Origin: a virus
Direction: 5' to 3' (one strand)
Virus record (IMG/VR): IMGVR_UViG_3300022939_000007
Coordinates: 35,764 to 99,763 of that record
DNA length: 64,000 nt
The first letter of the stretch is position 1. Each line of letters opens with the position of its first letter. Below, piece after piece: positions 24,006 to 33,091 of this stretch. The notes beneath the pieces were generated by a model. It had not been told where the DNA came from and did no database searches. It saw only the letters and a list, made by a program, of their open reading frames with translations. Position numbers and translations under genes: made by a program.

Positions 24006-24739
24006 AACTAGACTTATATAATGGTGATTGTTTGGAAATCATGAAGACTATTGAAGACAATAGTGTTGACATGATTATGGCCGATCTACCATATGGCACC
24101 ACAGCATGTAAATGGGATTCAATCATACCACTTGATGTGCTGTGGGAGCAATACAATCGTATTTGTAAGAAGAATGCTGCCATGGTGTTTACAGCAGCAC
24201 AGCCTTTTACTACGATTCTTGCTGCCTCTAATATTAAGAATCTTCGTTATGAATGGATATGGGAGAAGCCTCAGGGTACTAATCCTATGAATGCAAAGAT
24301 TATGCCTCTTAAATCGCATGAGAATATTCTTGTATTCTACAGAGAGAAGCCTACATATAATCCACAAATGTGGTATAGCACTCCATATTCTGGTTATAAG
24401 AGTGATACTGCAACGATTGGTGAGGTTTATGGTAATGCAAAATCAAAGCATCGTGATAATCCAGATGGATCACGATATCCCAAAACAATCATCAAACATA
24501 AACAAGAGAAAGGATTTCATCCAACTCAAAAGCCAGTTGGTCTTATGGAATATCTGATCAAGACTTATACAAATGAAGGAGATGTTGTTTTAGATAATAC
24601 TATGGGGTCTGGTACAACTGGTGTTGCTGCGCAAAACCTTTGTCGTGGGTTTATTGGGATTGAAATGGACGAAAATTATTTCAACATCGCCAAAGAAAGA
24701 ATTGAAAATAATTCTAATCTTTCTCGCTTTTTGTCTTGA
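23999..24739 (+). CDS. DNA methyltransferase, beta-class (N6-adenine or N4-cytosine)
   Basis: A 246-residue protein. The catalytic motif IV is DLPYG at residues 29-33, and the AdoMet-binding motif I is VVLDNTMGSGTTGVAA near residue 200. This order (IV before I) is that of the beta group. GFHPTQKPVGLMEYLI before motif I is the usual motif X-like helix. It overlaps the nuclease gene by 7 nt, so the two are translated together. It either protects phage DNA from the neighbouring nuclease or from host enzymes. No specificity can be read from the sequence. The stop is part of the next promoter's -35 box. Confidence 0.9.
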   Translation: MVKLDLYNGDCLEIMKTIEDNSVDMIMADLPYGTTACKWDSIIPLDVLWEQYNRICKKNAAMVFTAAQPFTTILAASNIKNLRYEWIWEKPQGTNPMNAKIMPLKSHENILVFYREKPTYNPQMWYSTPYSGYKSDTATIGEVYGNAKSKHRDNPDGSRYPKTIIKHKQEKGFHPTQKPVGLMEYLIKTYTNEGDVVLDNTMGSGTTGVAAQNLCRGFIGIEMDENYFNIAKERIENNSNLSRFLS

Positions 24740-24764
24740 CAATTCAAACCGAATCAGTTATATT
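24736..24764 (+). promoter_or_regulatory. sigma70-like promoter with conserved CCGAATC spacer element
   Basis: TTGACA at 24736-24741, 17-bp spacer, TATATT at 24759-24764. It shares 28 of 29 bases with the promoter at 23389, far more than sigma70 recognition requires. It drives the HAD phosphatase gene 25 nt downstream. Confidence 0.72.
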
Positions 24765-24789
24765 AATAATGTAATAAGAAAGACTGTTA

Positions 24790-25374
24790 ATGATTGCTAA
24801 AAAAGAAAAAACAATACTAGTAGACTGCGATGGCGTTCTCCTTGATTGGGAGTACGCCTTTGATTGTTGGATGACTCGGCATGGATATGAAGTTGTCCAA
24901 GAAGGCGAATACAAAATGGATTTGAAATATGGACTTGCACGGGCCGAAGCAAAACGGCTGGTACGAATGTTCAATGAATCTGCTTGGATTCGGAAATTGC
25001 CTCCTTTACGGGATGCGATCAAATATGTGAAAAAACTTCATGAAGAACATGGTTATATTTTCCACGCAATTACTAGTTTGAGTAACGATCAATATAGTCA
25101 ACATCTTCGGACTAAAAACCTTCGGGAGTTGTTTGGAGATAGTGTCTTTGAACGGTATGTCTATCTTGACACTGGTGCTGACAAAGACGAAGCTCTTTTG
25201 GAATACTCTGGTTGTGGATGTTTTTGGGTTGAAGATAAACCTGAGAACGCAGACCTTGGTTTGCGGATGGGTTTAGAAAGTCTTTTGGTTGCTCATGAAC
25301 ATAACTCTGGATACACTGGTAGTGCTCTTCGGGTTCAAAACTGGAAAGAAATCTATGGATTGATTACCGATTAA
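24790..25374 (+). CDS. HAD-family 5'(3')-deoxyribonucleotidase-like phosphatase
   Basis: A 194-residue HAD hydrolase. Motif I is VDCDGVLLDWEY (nucleophile D12, acid D14), followed by a small helical cap. Motif II lies at HAITSLSND, and the motif III/IV region includes DKDEALLEYSG and FWVEDKPENADLG. The DGVLxDW signature is shared with 5'(3')-deoxyribonucleotidases. It probably dephosphorylates nucleoside monophosphates and so shifts the dNTP pool, along with the class II RNR and ThyX. Its stop overlaps the convergent fibre gene's stop (shared TTAA). Confidence 0.82.
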   Translation: MIAKKEKTILVDCDGVLLDWEYAFDCWMTRHGYEVVQEGEYKMDLKYGLARAEAKRLVRMFNESAWIRKLPPLRDAIKYVKKLHEEHGYIFHAITSLSNDQYSQHLRTKNLRELFGDSVFERYVYLDTGADKDEALLEYSGCGCFWVEDKPENADLGLRMGLESLLVAHEHNSGYTGSALRVQNWKEIYGLITD

Positions 25375-27527
25375 CTCATTTCATATAACCAAATTTTTCC
25401 AACCCCTGTTACAATAAATCTTGTTGTTCCAGGCAGTACGTGAATACCTGTGGCGAGATATCCAATGCCGGTATTTGTTATTGAAGATATTACCGAATCC
25501 CACGTATTGTTTGAATAATTATAATTCCTAAGATTAATACTATCGTGGTCGGTATAAAGAAGTGTCAATTTTTGGTTTGTACTATCGTGAGAAATACAGG
25601 TAGCTGTAGTACATTCAAGAAGTCCTGTGTCTACTAACCCACTATCTCCTGAGTTCGCACTAAATCCTGCTGATTTCGACCCACCATAAGTAGCAGCATC
25701 AATGTTTGCTGACATATCTCTATAAAAAAGTTTATATTTTTCTGATGTTGCACTACCCGAATCCACTTCATTTGTAGTTACTATAAATGAATGAGGCCAT
25801 TGGGAGTGTACTGATCTTGATAAATCCCAAGAATTCGCAAAATCCTGACTAGTTCCACTTACTGTATTGAATTCACTCGTATAGGCGAAGTGTTGGTCTA
25901 TTAAATTTCTGTCTAGAGAATTGAAAGTATCAGTCGAAGATTGTTGATCATAATTGTCTACAACCCAGTGGCCAGTTCCGGCTGAAATATCCCAATCAAA
26001 AACTTCAATTTTGTGTCCTCTATATGTACCAGCGCTATGATGTTGATAAAATGACAGATAGTATGAACGTAATATATCACTTCCGCCAACACTGAGTTGA
26101 TGTTGTGCTAATAATTGTCCACGTTTAGTGCTATGTGTTGGATGAGTATTATGATTTCTATCCCCAGAAGGCAAATTCGGTTGTTGTTTTGGGTGGTTAC
26201 TTGATACAAACTTAAAATAAGTATCTGAAGTCACAGCCGATGTGTAGTACGTAGCATCATTGATGTATGATTCATTAAATTTTTTCATATAAAATTCTGT
26301 CGGCTGACCGCCACTATTGTAAGAGGTTCCTGGCACAACATTTAGATTGGACGAACGGGTTCCTGACTGATCTTTACCAACAAGTCCAATAACGTATTGA
26401 GAAGTATCCGGCGCCCCCATATATCTTGTAGTACCTTGGTCGGGTGACGCAAGTGAACCATATGCAGTTGCGTGTGATTTATGACCTAAAGTTTCTGTAC
26501 CACTCACCCAAATTATATGTTGGGGTGTACTATCGGGTGAAAACGAGGATCCGCTGTCTCCTATCATCATTGCATGATAGCCATATGGTTTAGTACCACC
26601 ACTATCTGTGACTTTACCTATACCTATTGTGCCATGTGTGTTAATTGACCAACCACCAGAGGCAGTTGGTGTATAATTACTGTTAGTTGGAGCTTCTGTG
26701 ATTTGTGCAGCCCCCGTTACTGCCCCCCAATCAACCGTTGGATAGAATATTGAAGGTTCGCCTGCGCTTCTATTTGAGTAACCACTAGTAATTACACGAG
26801 CTCTTGCTTCCTCTATTCTAGTAGGATATGCCAACAATCCAGAAGTTCTCATTCCACCACCACTATTAGTATATTCGTTGGTGACTTGAGAGGTTCCTTT
26901 TACGGCAACTAGAGAAAGAGATGAAACTGACTGTAATAAATCATAACTGGATTGTCCATATGAAGTGAATTCTAAACTCGCAAATGCAAGCGAGAAGTTT
27001 GCAGTTTTATTTACTGTATTGACACCTTCTGTCGCAGAAAATGTTAAATCGAAAGTACCTTCGTCCGCTGGGTCATTTGTGCCTGGAGTAACTGTGAATT
27101 GATTTGTATTTGCACCAGTTCCTTGTTGAACTGTCGCAGTAGTACCAAGAGAACCAGATGTGACTGCATAACTCCAAGTTAAAGGTATTCCTTCTGGGTC
27201 TGAAGAAACGGCAGTAACAACTGTAGGTGTTCCATCTACAGCAAGATCGTATGTTGCATCCACTCCAGTAATAGCTGTGGGACTTTCATTTACTAATGCA
27301 ACACTATACCAACCATTTCCATCATGGATATAAAAATGTCGTGTACTAGATACAAATGCCATGTCGCCAGTTGTATTTCCAGTTGAAGGCAAATTACTTA
27401 TCGTTGCATAAACAGTTACGCCTCCGCCACCAATTTCACTAGTGGTGCCAGAAGAATCAATCTGGGTGTCCAGTGAACCACCTTCGGACATCAATTGTGA
27501 TAATTTTCTTGCTCTAGATGCAGGCAT
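25371..27527 (-). CDS. tail-fibre/adhesin-like protein with Ig-like domain
   Basis: A 718-residue protein, the last gene of the minus-strand array. It lacks the MAINFPNSP head. It starts MPASRARKLSQLMSEGG, then a fibre linker (DMAFVSSTRHFYIHDGNGWY, residues about 52-72), a cadherin/Ig-like domain (about 78-185: SPTAITGVDATYDLAVDGTP...SDPEGIPLTWSY), and a long Ser/Thr/Gly-rich C-terminus of unknown fold with short repeated HxTHSTKRG-type stretches. The start overlaps the upstream thermonuclease stop (TAATG). It is a likely receptor-binding or decorating fibre; the receptor is unknown. Confidence 0.8.
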   Translation of the reverse strand: MPASRARKLSQLMSEGGSLDTQIDSSGTTSEIGGGGVTVYATISNLPSTGNTTGDMAFVSSTRHFYIHDGNGWYSVALVNESPTAITGVDATYDLAVDGTPTVVTAVSSDPEGIPLTWSYAVTSGSLGTTATVQQGTGANTNQFTVTPGTNDPADEGTFDLTFSATEGVNTVNKTANFSLAFASLEFTSYGQSSYDLLQSVSSLSLVAVKGTSQVTNEYTNSGGGMRTSGLLAYPTRIEEARARVITSGYSNRSAGEPSIFYPTVDWGAVTGAAQITEAPTNSNYTPTASGGWSINTHGTIGIGKVTDSGGTKPYGYHAMMIGDSGSSFSPDSTPQHIIWVSGTETLGHKSHATAYGSLASPDQGTTRYMGAPDTSQYVIGLVGKDQSGTRSSNLNVVPGTSYNSGGQPTEFYMKKFNESYINDATYYTSAVTSDTYFKFVSSNHPKQQPNLPSGDRNHNTHPTHSTKRGQLLAQHQLSVGGSDILRSYYLSFYQHHSAGTYRGHKIEVFDWDISAGTGHWVVDNYDQQSSTDTFNSLDRNLIDQHFAYTSEFNTVSGTSQDFANSWDLSRSVHSQWPHSFIVTTNEVDSGSATSEKYKLFYRDMSANIDAATYGGSKSAGFSANSGDSGLVDTGLLECTTATCISHDSTNQKLTLLYTDHDSINLRNYNYSNNTWDSVISSITNTGIGYLATGIHVLPGTTRFIVTGVGKIWLYEMS

Positions 27528-27967
27528 TAGATAAGACCTTTTTCTTTTAGTTTCTCTCTATTTATGAGATGCAATTCTACTAATTCTTCTTTACTTTGGC
27601 CTTTATATGGGACAGCATGATGATTTTCTAACATTAGTGAAGTAATACTTCTTCGTGAAAAGTTATTTTTAGAGTCTTTGTATTCAATTTCAAAATCTCC
27701 AAGAATTCTTCCAAATTTTCCTGTCTTGTCTTTTTGTGTTTTGATAGTTTGAATGGAACCAATTGGAAGCAATTCTTTTAGATATTCTTTTGCGGCCAGT
27801 CCATAAACTTTTTCTTCTTCGTTTTTCGTTCTGGATTCTGGTGTATCAATACCCATAATACGCACTCTTTCTCTATGCATCCAAATTCCGAATCCTAAAT
27901 CAATGTCCACGTCTACTGTATCACCATCCACAATTCTTAAAATTTTACAATTATACTCATATGCCAT
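27527..27967 (-). CDS. thermonuclease (staphylococcal nuclease-like)
   Basis: A protein of 146 residues from the ATG at 27967 (MAYEYNCKI), which has AAAGGA about 10 nt before it; a longer in-frame start runs into the upstream gene. SNase core: RIVDGDTVDVDIDLGFG, then RVRIMGIDTPES (first catalytic Arg, then Glu region) and GKFGRILGDFEI (second catalytic Arg). No signal peptide is visible. It sits inside the fibre operon, with 4 nt to the upstream gene and a one-base overlap downstream. It hydrolyses DNA/RNA by family; whether it acts in the virion, on host DNA or in the cytoplasm is unknown. Confidence 0.9.
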   Translation of the reverse strand: MAYEYNCKILRIVDGDTVDVDIDLGFGIWMHRERVRIMGIDTPESRTKNEEEKVYGLAAKEYLKELLPIGSIQTIKTQKDKTGKFGRILGDFEIEYKDSKNNFSRRSITSLMLENHHAVPYKGQSKEELVELHLINREKLKEKGLI

Positions 27968-27971
27968 TATA

Positions 27972-30512
27972 TTATCCTTTAAACGGTGCTGTTGGTATGT
28001 TTGTAGTTTCATCTTCTGCACTGTATCTTGCATAATTACTTATTCTTAGATCTTGAACATAACCATGATAAGGCCAATTAATACCTGTAGCACTAGAGTA
28101 TTCACCTCCAATTATTATATGGTCTTTATCATAAGTAGTTGTTTTAGTACCAGATTGAGTGCTTCGTACACCATCAATCCAAGCTCTAAAAACATTACTA
28201 GAATCTCTACACACCGCTATATGATACCAAGTTCCTGTGCTCATAGCACCTGCTGCTCTAGAGAAGTTTATGTATCCACTATCATATATATCTACTCCAG
28301 TTCCGTTTGAATTAATTCTCATTTCAAGTTGATAATTTTCTAAACACCAAACATATCCAGAATTGAACGTACTTGTATTAACCCAGCATTCTATTGTCAA
28401 TTCGCCTGGAAGATAAATTTGGCTGTAGTGTCTTATATGATTAGGATTTGAGCCGGGGAAATACATTGATTTTGTATTAGCAAACTTAGCTTCAGCTGAT
28501 GAACCTGTTGCAGTGCCAAAAACTTTCATATTGCCTGTTTGAGCTTTATCTATAACAGATGCGTCTGTGCCTTTAACATGTAATACAGAATTTGTAGTGC
28601 TCTGTGGTGCTGTAGGTACAGTAATAGTAGAAGCTGTAGCATCAAACTGACTCGTGCCGACCTCATACTTAAAATCTGCAATAGTTCCCATTGCTGAATT
28701 CATTGCGGTGCCTGTTGATTCTCCAGCATAACCTACATAAAAATTAGCTAAACCAGACGCTGATATATTAATATTAGAAGTTGTTGTATTACATCTTTTT
28801 CCGTTTAAATAGTAAGATAAAGAGCCTCCGCTTCTACAGAACGCAATGTGATTCCAAGCATTAACCTGAACAGTGCTGTTTGTTTTTCCAGAAGCCATAT
28901 CTGCATAATTTGGATATCCCCATCTTACATCTAATTGACTACCACTTTGATATAATATGTCCCAGCCAGGACAGTTTGTCGGATATGAAACATAATTAGC
29001 ATCTCCGACAAGTTGTCTAGTAGTGCCTGGAGATGTTGTTGGATAATACCAAAATGAAACACAGAATGGATCTGTGCCTGATGGTTTTAGTGTGCTGGAA
29101 TGTGGAACAGAAAGATAATCATTGTCATTGGGCATGGAGACAGACCCACCGTGATCGCTTGCTGAGTATTCTAAGTTGTCGTAAGGGCCGAATGGTTTTG
29201 TTGAAGTATTGCCGTTTACTGTGATTGAGAGAGCGCTAGAAGAACCATCTGCTATATATGGAAGGTGGCAAGCAAGAAGTTGTGTATTTGTAATTGCAGT
29301 TAAGTGTGCGGTTGGTGGAGTGAACGCAGCAGAATATACAGCGGCACCTTTAACAAATCTAAAATCAGCAATATAACCAGTGAAATGTCTATTTACGGTA
29401 GTATTTGAAGAAGCCCCAATACGGATATTACTACCTCCTGTGGTAGATGCAGTTATTGAGGATGTGTAATTCTGAACACCATCAACATAAGCTGTAACTG
29501 TTGTTCCACTGTTCGTAATTACCCAAGCAAGATGATGCCAATTACCATCATTTATTGTACTAACTCCTGTATTGGGTGGATTATTAATCCAACCGGCTGA
29601 GTTTGAATAAAAAACTTGATAGCCGTTGTATAATCCAACTTCCATTCCGTTGTAGGGAGAAGATGGATCAAAATTACTAAATATTGCAACGTGTCCAGTT
29701 ACTGTCGTATTTACCCACGCTTCGATTGTTGTGTTTGATGTTTCGGGGAGAAGGTTAGTTGCTGTGGCAGATAGCTGTAAATAATCTGATCCATCGAAGT
29801 AAGTGCTATATCCACCATGCCGATATGGACTAAACGTACCTGCATGAGCATCGCCGTTTGCTGTGATTGTATGGTTGTTAACTGAACTATCGGTTATATT
29901 GTTGTTGTCTGATGTATCTACTGCTGTTGCTAAAAGAGTTGTATAATTACTGTTTGCAATAAAAAATTCCAGAGTGATTGATGTATTTGCATTCACTGCT
30001 CCACTAACACCATCAGTTGCATTAATTGTAAGAGTAAATGTTCCGAAATTAGCTTCATCGGTGCTAGGTGTAATAGTAAATACATTATCCGTTTGACTTA
30101 TCGTAGCAATACTACCAAGTCCAGATGTTGAATAACTCCATGTCAAAGGGAATCCTTCAGGGTCTGTAGAAACCCCTGTGATTACAGTAGGTGTTCCATC
30201 TATAGCAAGCGAATAAGTTCCATCTACTCCAGTGATTGCACTTGGAGAATCGTTTTGAACAGTTGCCACTTTATACCAACCAGTACCAGAATAGATATAA
30301 AGATTATTGTTTGCTTGAACGAATACTTGGTCACCATCAGTCATTCCAGTTTTTGCAATCAGTGCAGCCATATCTGCAACAGTCGAAACTGATGAACTGC
30401 CAGCCGCCGCGGCCCTCCATACTGTTTTTGTTGCATTGTATGTATATGTAACACCATTCGCTACATGCGTATCACCGTCTACTGGACTATTTGGAAAATT
30501 TACTGCTGCCAT
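27972..30512 (-). CDS. tail-fibre/adhesin protein with three LamG-like lectin domains
   Basis: A protein of 846 residues from the ATG at 30512 (MAAVNFPNSP), preceded by GGGAG. Modules: N-terminal head (1-35), linker with VFVQANNNLYIYSGTGWYKV (about 65-90), Ig-like domain (about 93-185), then three concanavalin/LamG-type domains. Each carries a TIEAWVN- or SFWYYP-type strand and an (H)HLAWV/HIAFCR/HIAVCR strand followed by a YxDG or YLNG turn, near 225-400, 435-620 and 650-840. LamG folds bind glycans, so this is a probable carbohydrate-binding fibre. Two nucleotides separate it from the upstream fibre gene. Confidence 0.82.
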   Translation of the reverse strand: MAAVNFPNSPVDGDTHVANGVTYTYNATKTVWRAAAAGSSSVSTVADMAALIAKTGMTDGDQVFVQANNNLYIYSGTGWYKVATVQNDSPSAITGVDGTYSLAIDGTPTVITGVSTDPEGFPLTWSYSTSGLGSIATISQTDNVFTITPSTDEANFGTFTLTINATDGVSGAVNANTSITLEFFIANSNYTTLLATAVDTSDNNNITDSSVNNHTITANGDAHAGTFSPYRHGGYSTYFDGSDYLQLSATATNLLPETSNTTIEAWVNTTVTGHVAIFSNFDPSSPYNGMEVGLYNGYQVFYSNSAGWINNPPNTGVSTINDGNWHHLAWVITNSGTTVTAYVDGVQNYTSSITASTTGGSNIRIGASSNTTVNRHFTGYIADFRFVKGAAVYSAAFTPPTAHLTAITNTQLLACHLPYIADGSSSALSITVNGNTSTKPFGPYDNLEYSASDHGGSVSMPNDNDYLSVPHSSTLKPSGTDPFCVSFWYYPTTSPGTTRQLVGDANYVSYPTNCPGWDILYQSGSQLDVRWGYPNYADMASGKTNSTVQVNAWNHIAFCRSGGSLSYYLNGKRCNTTTSNINISASGLANFYVGYAGESTGTAMNSAMGTIADFKYEVGTSQFDATASTITVPTAPQSTTNSVLHVKGTDASVIDKAQTGNMKVFGTATGSSAEAKFANTKSMYFPGSNPNHIRHYSQIYLPGELTIECWVNTSTFNSGYVWCLENYQLEMRINSNGTGVDIYDSGYINFSRAAGAMSTGTWYHIAVCRDSSNVFRAWIDGVRSTQSGTKTTTYDKDHIIIGGEYSSATGINWPYHGYVQDLRISNYARYSAEDETTNIPTAPFKG

Positions 30513-30513
30513 G

Positions 30514-31299
30514 TTACGCTCCCAATTCCAATGCAATAATTGTACTGATATATCTTCCACCAGTAGCATTATCCTGATCGTTGTTTGATCTATTAAGATG
30601 AAATGCGAAATTATTATCGTTATTTACATATAATTGATATATAACCTCAGATGTAGTTGCTGGTTCATCGATAAACTGTAAAATAAATGAATTTGCTTGA
30701 TTTGCATCAGAAGCAAGAGCTAAAGGAATAGATGTCCTTTGCCGAGACCCTGCCGCATCACCTATGAATATATCTTGATATGCGCCACCATCAATACTTC
30801 TTTTAAACCACGCTTTATATGTTGTTCCTTGTGTTCCATATGAGATTTGTGCAGTGAGATAAATTTTATTTGATGCAGAACTTGGTGTTATTGTAACAGA
30901 CATACCAGTTACTGCCATTTCTGTTCCGTTTGCAGTTCCAACAAATGTATCAGTTTTTGATGTAAATTGAGACTGTATGATACCGCTTGCCCCATCTGCT
31001 CCATCCGCGCCTGCTGTTCCATCTGCTCCATCTGTTCCCGCTGGACCTGCTGGGCCCTGTGAATTATTTGAGATTACCCATTGAGAACTTGTTCCATCAT
31101 TATAATATACATATGTTTCCAGAACACTTGGATCAAACCACATATCACCTTCTTTTGGATTTGTCGGCGCAGTTTCAGATACGGTATATAGAGAACCACT
31201 AGCATCCCACGCTCCAGATGTAGAGTCGAATGTGTAGGTTGTGTTTCCTACTAGTATAGTGTCTCCGTTATTTGGATTGCTTGGAAAATTGATTGCCAT
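30514..31299 (-). CDS. short fibre protein with collagen-like stretch
   Basis: A 261-residue protein. Modules: MAINFPSNPNNGDT head (1-35), a DTAP-type linker (VSETAPTNPKEGDMWF, about 40-75), then a collagen-like Gly-X-Y run of about 8 triplets starting GPAGPAGTDGADG (about 83-107), and a C-terminal beta-rich domain (about 115-261) like a trimeric knob. Prolines occur only in the X position of the triplets. Collagen-like rods are common in phage fibres and form trimers. Confidence 0.82.
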   Translation of the reverse strand: MAINFPSNPNNGDTILVGNTTYTFDSTSGAWDASGSLYTVSETAPTNPKEGDMWFDPSVLETYVYYNDGTSSQWVISNNSQGPAGPAGTDGADGTAGADGADGASGIIQSQFTSKTDTFVGTANGTEMAVTGMSVTITPSSASNKIYLTAQISYGTQGTTYKAWFKRSIDGGAYQDIFIGDAAGSRQRTSIPLALASDANQANSFILQFIDEPATTSEVIYQLYVNNDNNFAFHLNRSNNDQDNATGGRYISTIIALELGA

Positions 31300-31312
31300 T
31301 TACTTTAGTTCC

Positions 31313-33064
31313 TTAAAATGTAATAGATCCTGATTGAGTAAATTGATATATATTATATGATCCGTCCGTAGTAATTGTTGGAGAGCCTGTAGTTGAGGTG
31401 GCGGTGTCAATTGAGCGAATGATTACAATACCATCTGCACCCGCTGTTGGCGTTCCGTGATTTGGCACCGCGCCGCCACCAGAGCCACCACCCCCCGAAC
31501 CCGTATTTGGCGTGGGGCTACCCGCTGCACCCGTTCCGGCACCACCGTTTCCTCCAACACCAGATCCACCAGCTGCGTTGCCGGCCGTGTTGTATGTGCC
31601 ACCGCCGCCACCCCCAGCATAGTAAAGTGCGGTTCCAGTTATACTATTTTGAAGACCTGCGCCTCCAGCACCTCCGATACTGCCAGCATTTGCACCAGCC
31701 CCGCCAGCGCCACCACCACCACCAGCATGGTATGGAGCGGATGTATGGCCTACGCCGCCATCGTTACCCTGTCCAACTGTGCCTGTTCCCGCTGTTACTC
31801 CATTATGTCCACCCCCGCCGCCAGATCCACCATCCAGAGCGGCGCCGGTTGTCCCTCCCCCACCACCACCAATAGCTGTTATTGTATTGAATGCTGTGCC
31901 GGAAATAGAACTATCGAGGCCGTTTGAACCTGGCGCTGATTGACCATTCCCGGCCGCCCCACCAGTTCCAACAACAATATTGTATGTAGTACCAATATTT
32001 AATGTTTGATTTGTAGAATAGATATAGCCGCCAGCACCGCCACCGCCGCCGTGACGCATACCTCCACCACCACCACCACCGACTACTAGATAATCAACGG
32101 TACTAATAAATGCCAATGAAAGAGTGCAAAATCGGGTTGTGGTTTTTGCGCCATCACTGGCACTTAATCTGACCTTTACGCTTCCAGCATCAGCAATATT
32201 TGTAGATGGAGTAAAAGTATATACTCCATTTGAATCTACAGATGCGGCACTCGACAGTAAGCTTGGCAAAGTATTGTTTGTTGTTCCATAAACAATACCA
32301 TATGATATATCAAATCCTTCTGGGTCTTCCGCAACCATTGTAACTGTACTTGTGGTTCCATTACTATTAAGAGTGTGTGTTGTTGGTGGTTCAGTAATAA
32401 TTATAGGACTTTCATCATTTCCAGAAGATATTCTATCCCATTCGGTTCCATCCCATACATATAATGCTTTGGTATCTTGTGCAAATGCGAAGTCACCTTC
32501 TGTAGTTCCATTTGCAAATGCAGCAAAGTTTGCATATGCAGTGACTGAAGAACCAGCTGCTCCCGCAGCCCCATCTGCACCATCCACTCCAAGAGGATTT
32601 GTTGCAACCCATTGTGCGCTTGAACCATCATCATAGTATACATATGTTTTTAAGTTTGCAGAATTGAACCACAAATCTCCGCTAGATGCGCCGCTTGGTG
32701 CTGTATCAGAGACACTATGTCTTGTTAGATTTGATGCTGTCGGTTGATGAAAGACAATATCAACTTCATCTGATAGTGACAATGCAGTATCAAAAGTGAT
32801 AGAGGTTCCGCTTGTAGCTGTCACATCTTGTGGGTTTAACATAACACCATTTACTGACACAATAACTGCTGCGGCCGGATCGTAGTTTACATTATGAACT
32901 GTTTGTCCTGCCGTTGCAACAAATGTGGAACGAGAAGTAGAGGCAACAATCTGCTCTTGTTTTTTGACTAGCCAATAACCTCTTGTGGAGTCAAAAACAA
33001 AGATTTGTCCATTTTCTGTATGAGTTTGTCCATTCACAGGACTTGCTGGAAATGATATGGCCAT
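31313..33064 (-). CDS. tail-fibre protein with glycine-rich tip
   Basis: A 583-residue protein. Modules: MAISFPASPVNGQT head, a beta-rich insert (SRSTFVATAGQTVHNVNYDP...), DTAP-type linker (about 119-155), AFAQDTKALYVWDGTEWDRI linker (about 193-212), Ig-like domain (about 218-325), then a glycine-rich domain from YLVVGGGGGGG (about 331) to IVIIRSID near 560. Such Gly-rich domains resemble the polyglycine sandwich of T4-like gp38-type adhesins, which carry receptor specificity; that relation is by composition, not by alignment. It is transcribed from the minus-strand half of a palindromic late promoter. Confidence 0.82.
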   Translation of the reverse strand: MAISFPASPVNGQTHTENGQIFVFDSTRGYWLVKKQEQIVASTSRSTFVATAGQTVHNVNYDPAAAVIVSVNGVMLNPQDVTATSGTSITFDTALSLSDEVDIVFHQPTASNLTRHSVSDTAPSGASSGDLWFNSANLKTYVYYDDGSSAQWVATNPLGVDGADGAAGAAGSSVTAYANFAAFANGTTEGDFAFAQDTKALYVWDGTEWDRISSGNDESPIIITEPPTTHTLNSNGTTSTVTMVAEDPEGFDISYGIVYGTTNNTLPSLLSSAASVDSNGVYTFTPSTNIADAGSVKVRLSASDGAKTTTRFCTLSLAFISTVDYLVVGGGGGGGMRHGGGGGAGGYIYSTNQTLNIGTTYNIVVGTGGAAGNGQSAPGSNGLDSSISGTAFNTITAIGGGGGGTTGAALDGGSGGGGGHNGVTAGTGTVGQGNDGGVGHTSAPYHAGGGGGAGGAGANAGSIGGAGGAGLQNSITGTALYYAGGGGGGTYNTAGNAAGGSGVGGNGGAGTGAAGSPTPNTGSGGGGSGGGAVPNHGTPTAGADGIVIIRSIDTATSTTGSPTITTDGSYNIYQFTQSGSITF

Positions 33065-33091
33065 GACTTACCTTTTATAATGCATTCGTTC

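Noticed and set aside
24093-24557. Alternative frames within the methyltransferase gene
   Set aside because: They overlap the real gene entirely, lack ribosome sites and show no conserved motif, whereas the main frame contains both DLPYG and NTMGSGTTG.
30514-31299. Collagen-like fibre as a direct substrate of the phage prolyl 4-hydroxylase
   Set aside because: The triplets carry Pro only in the X position (Gly-Pro-Ala), while collagen prolyl 4-hydroxylases modify the Y position. The link is kept only as an open question.
31423-31927. Long open frames on both strands over the glycine-rich fibre region
   Set aside because: They mirror the GGN-rich codons of the real minus-strand gene (Pro/His/Arg- or Arg/Cys-rich translations) and lack ribosome sites. 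The same applies to 38365-38960 and 62438-62811.
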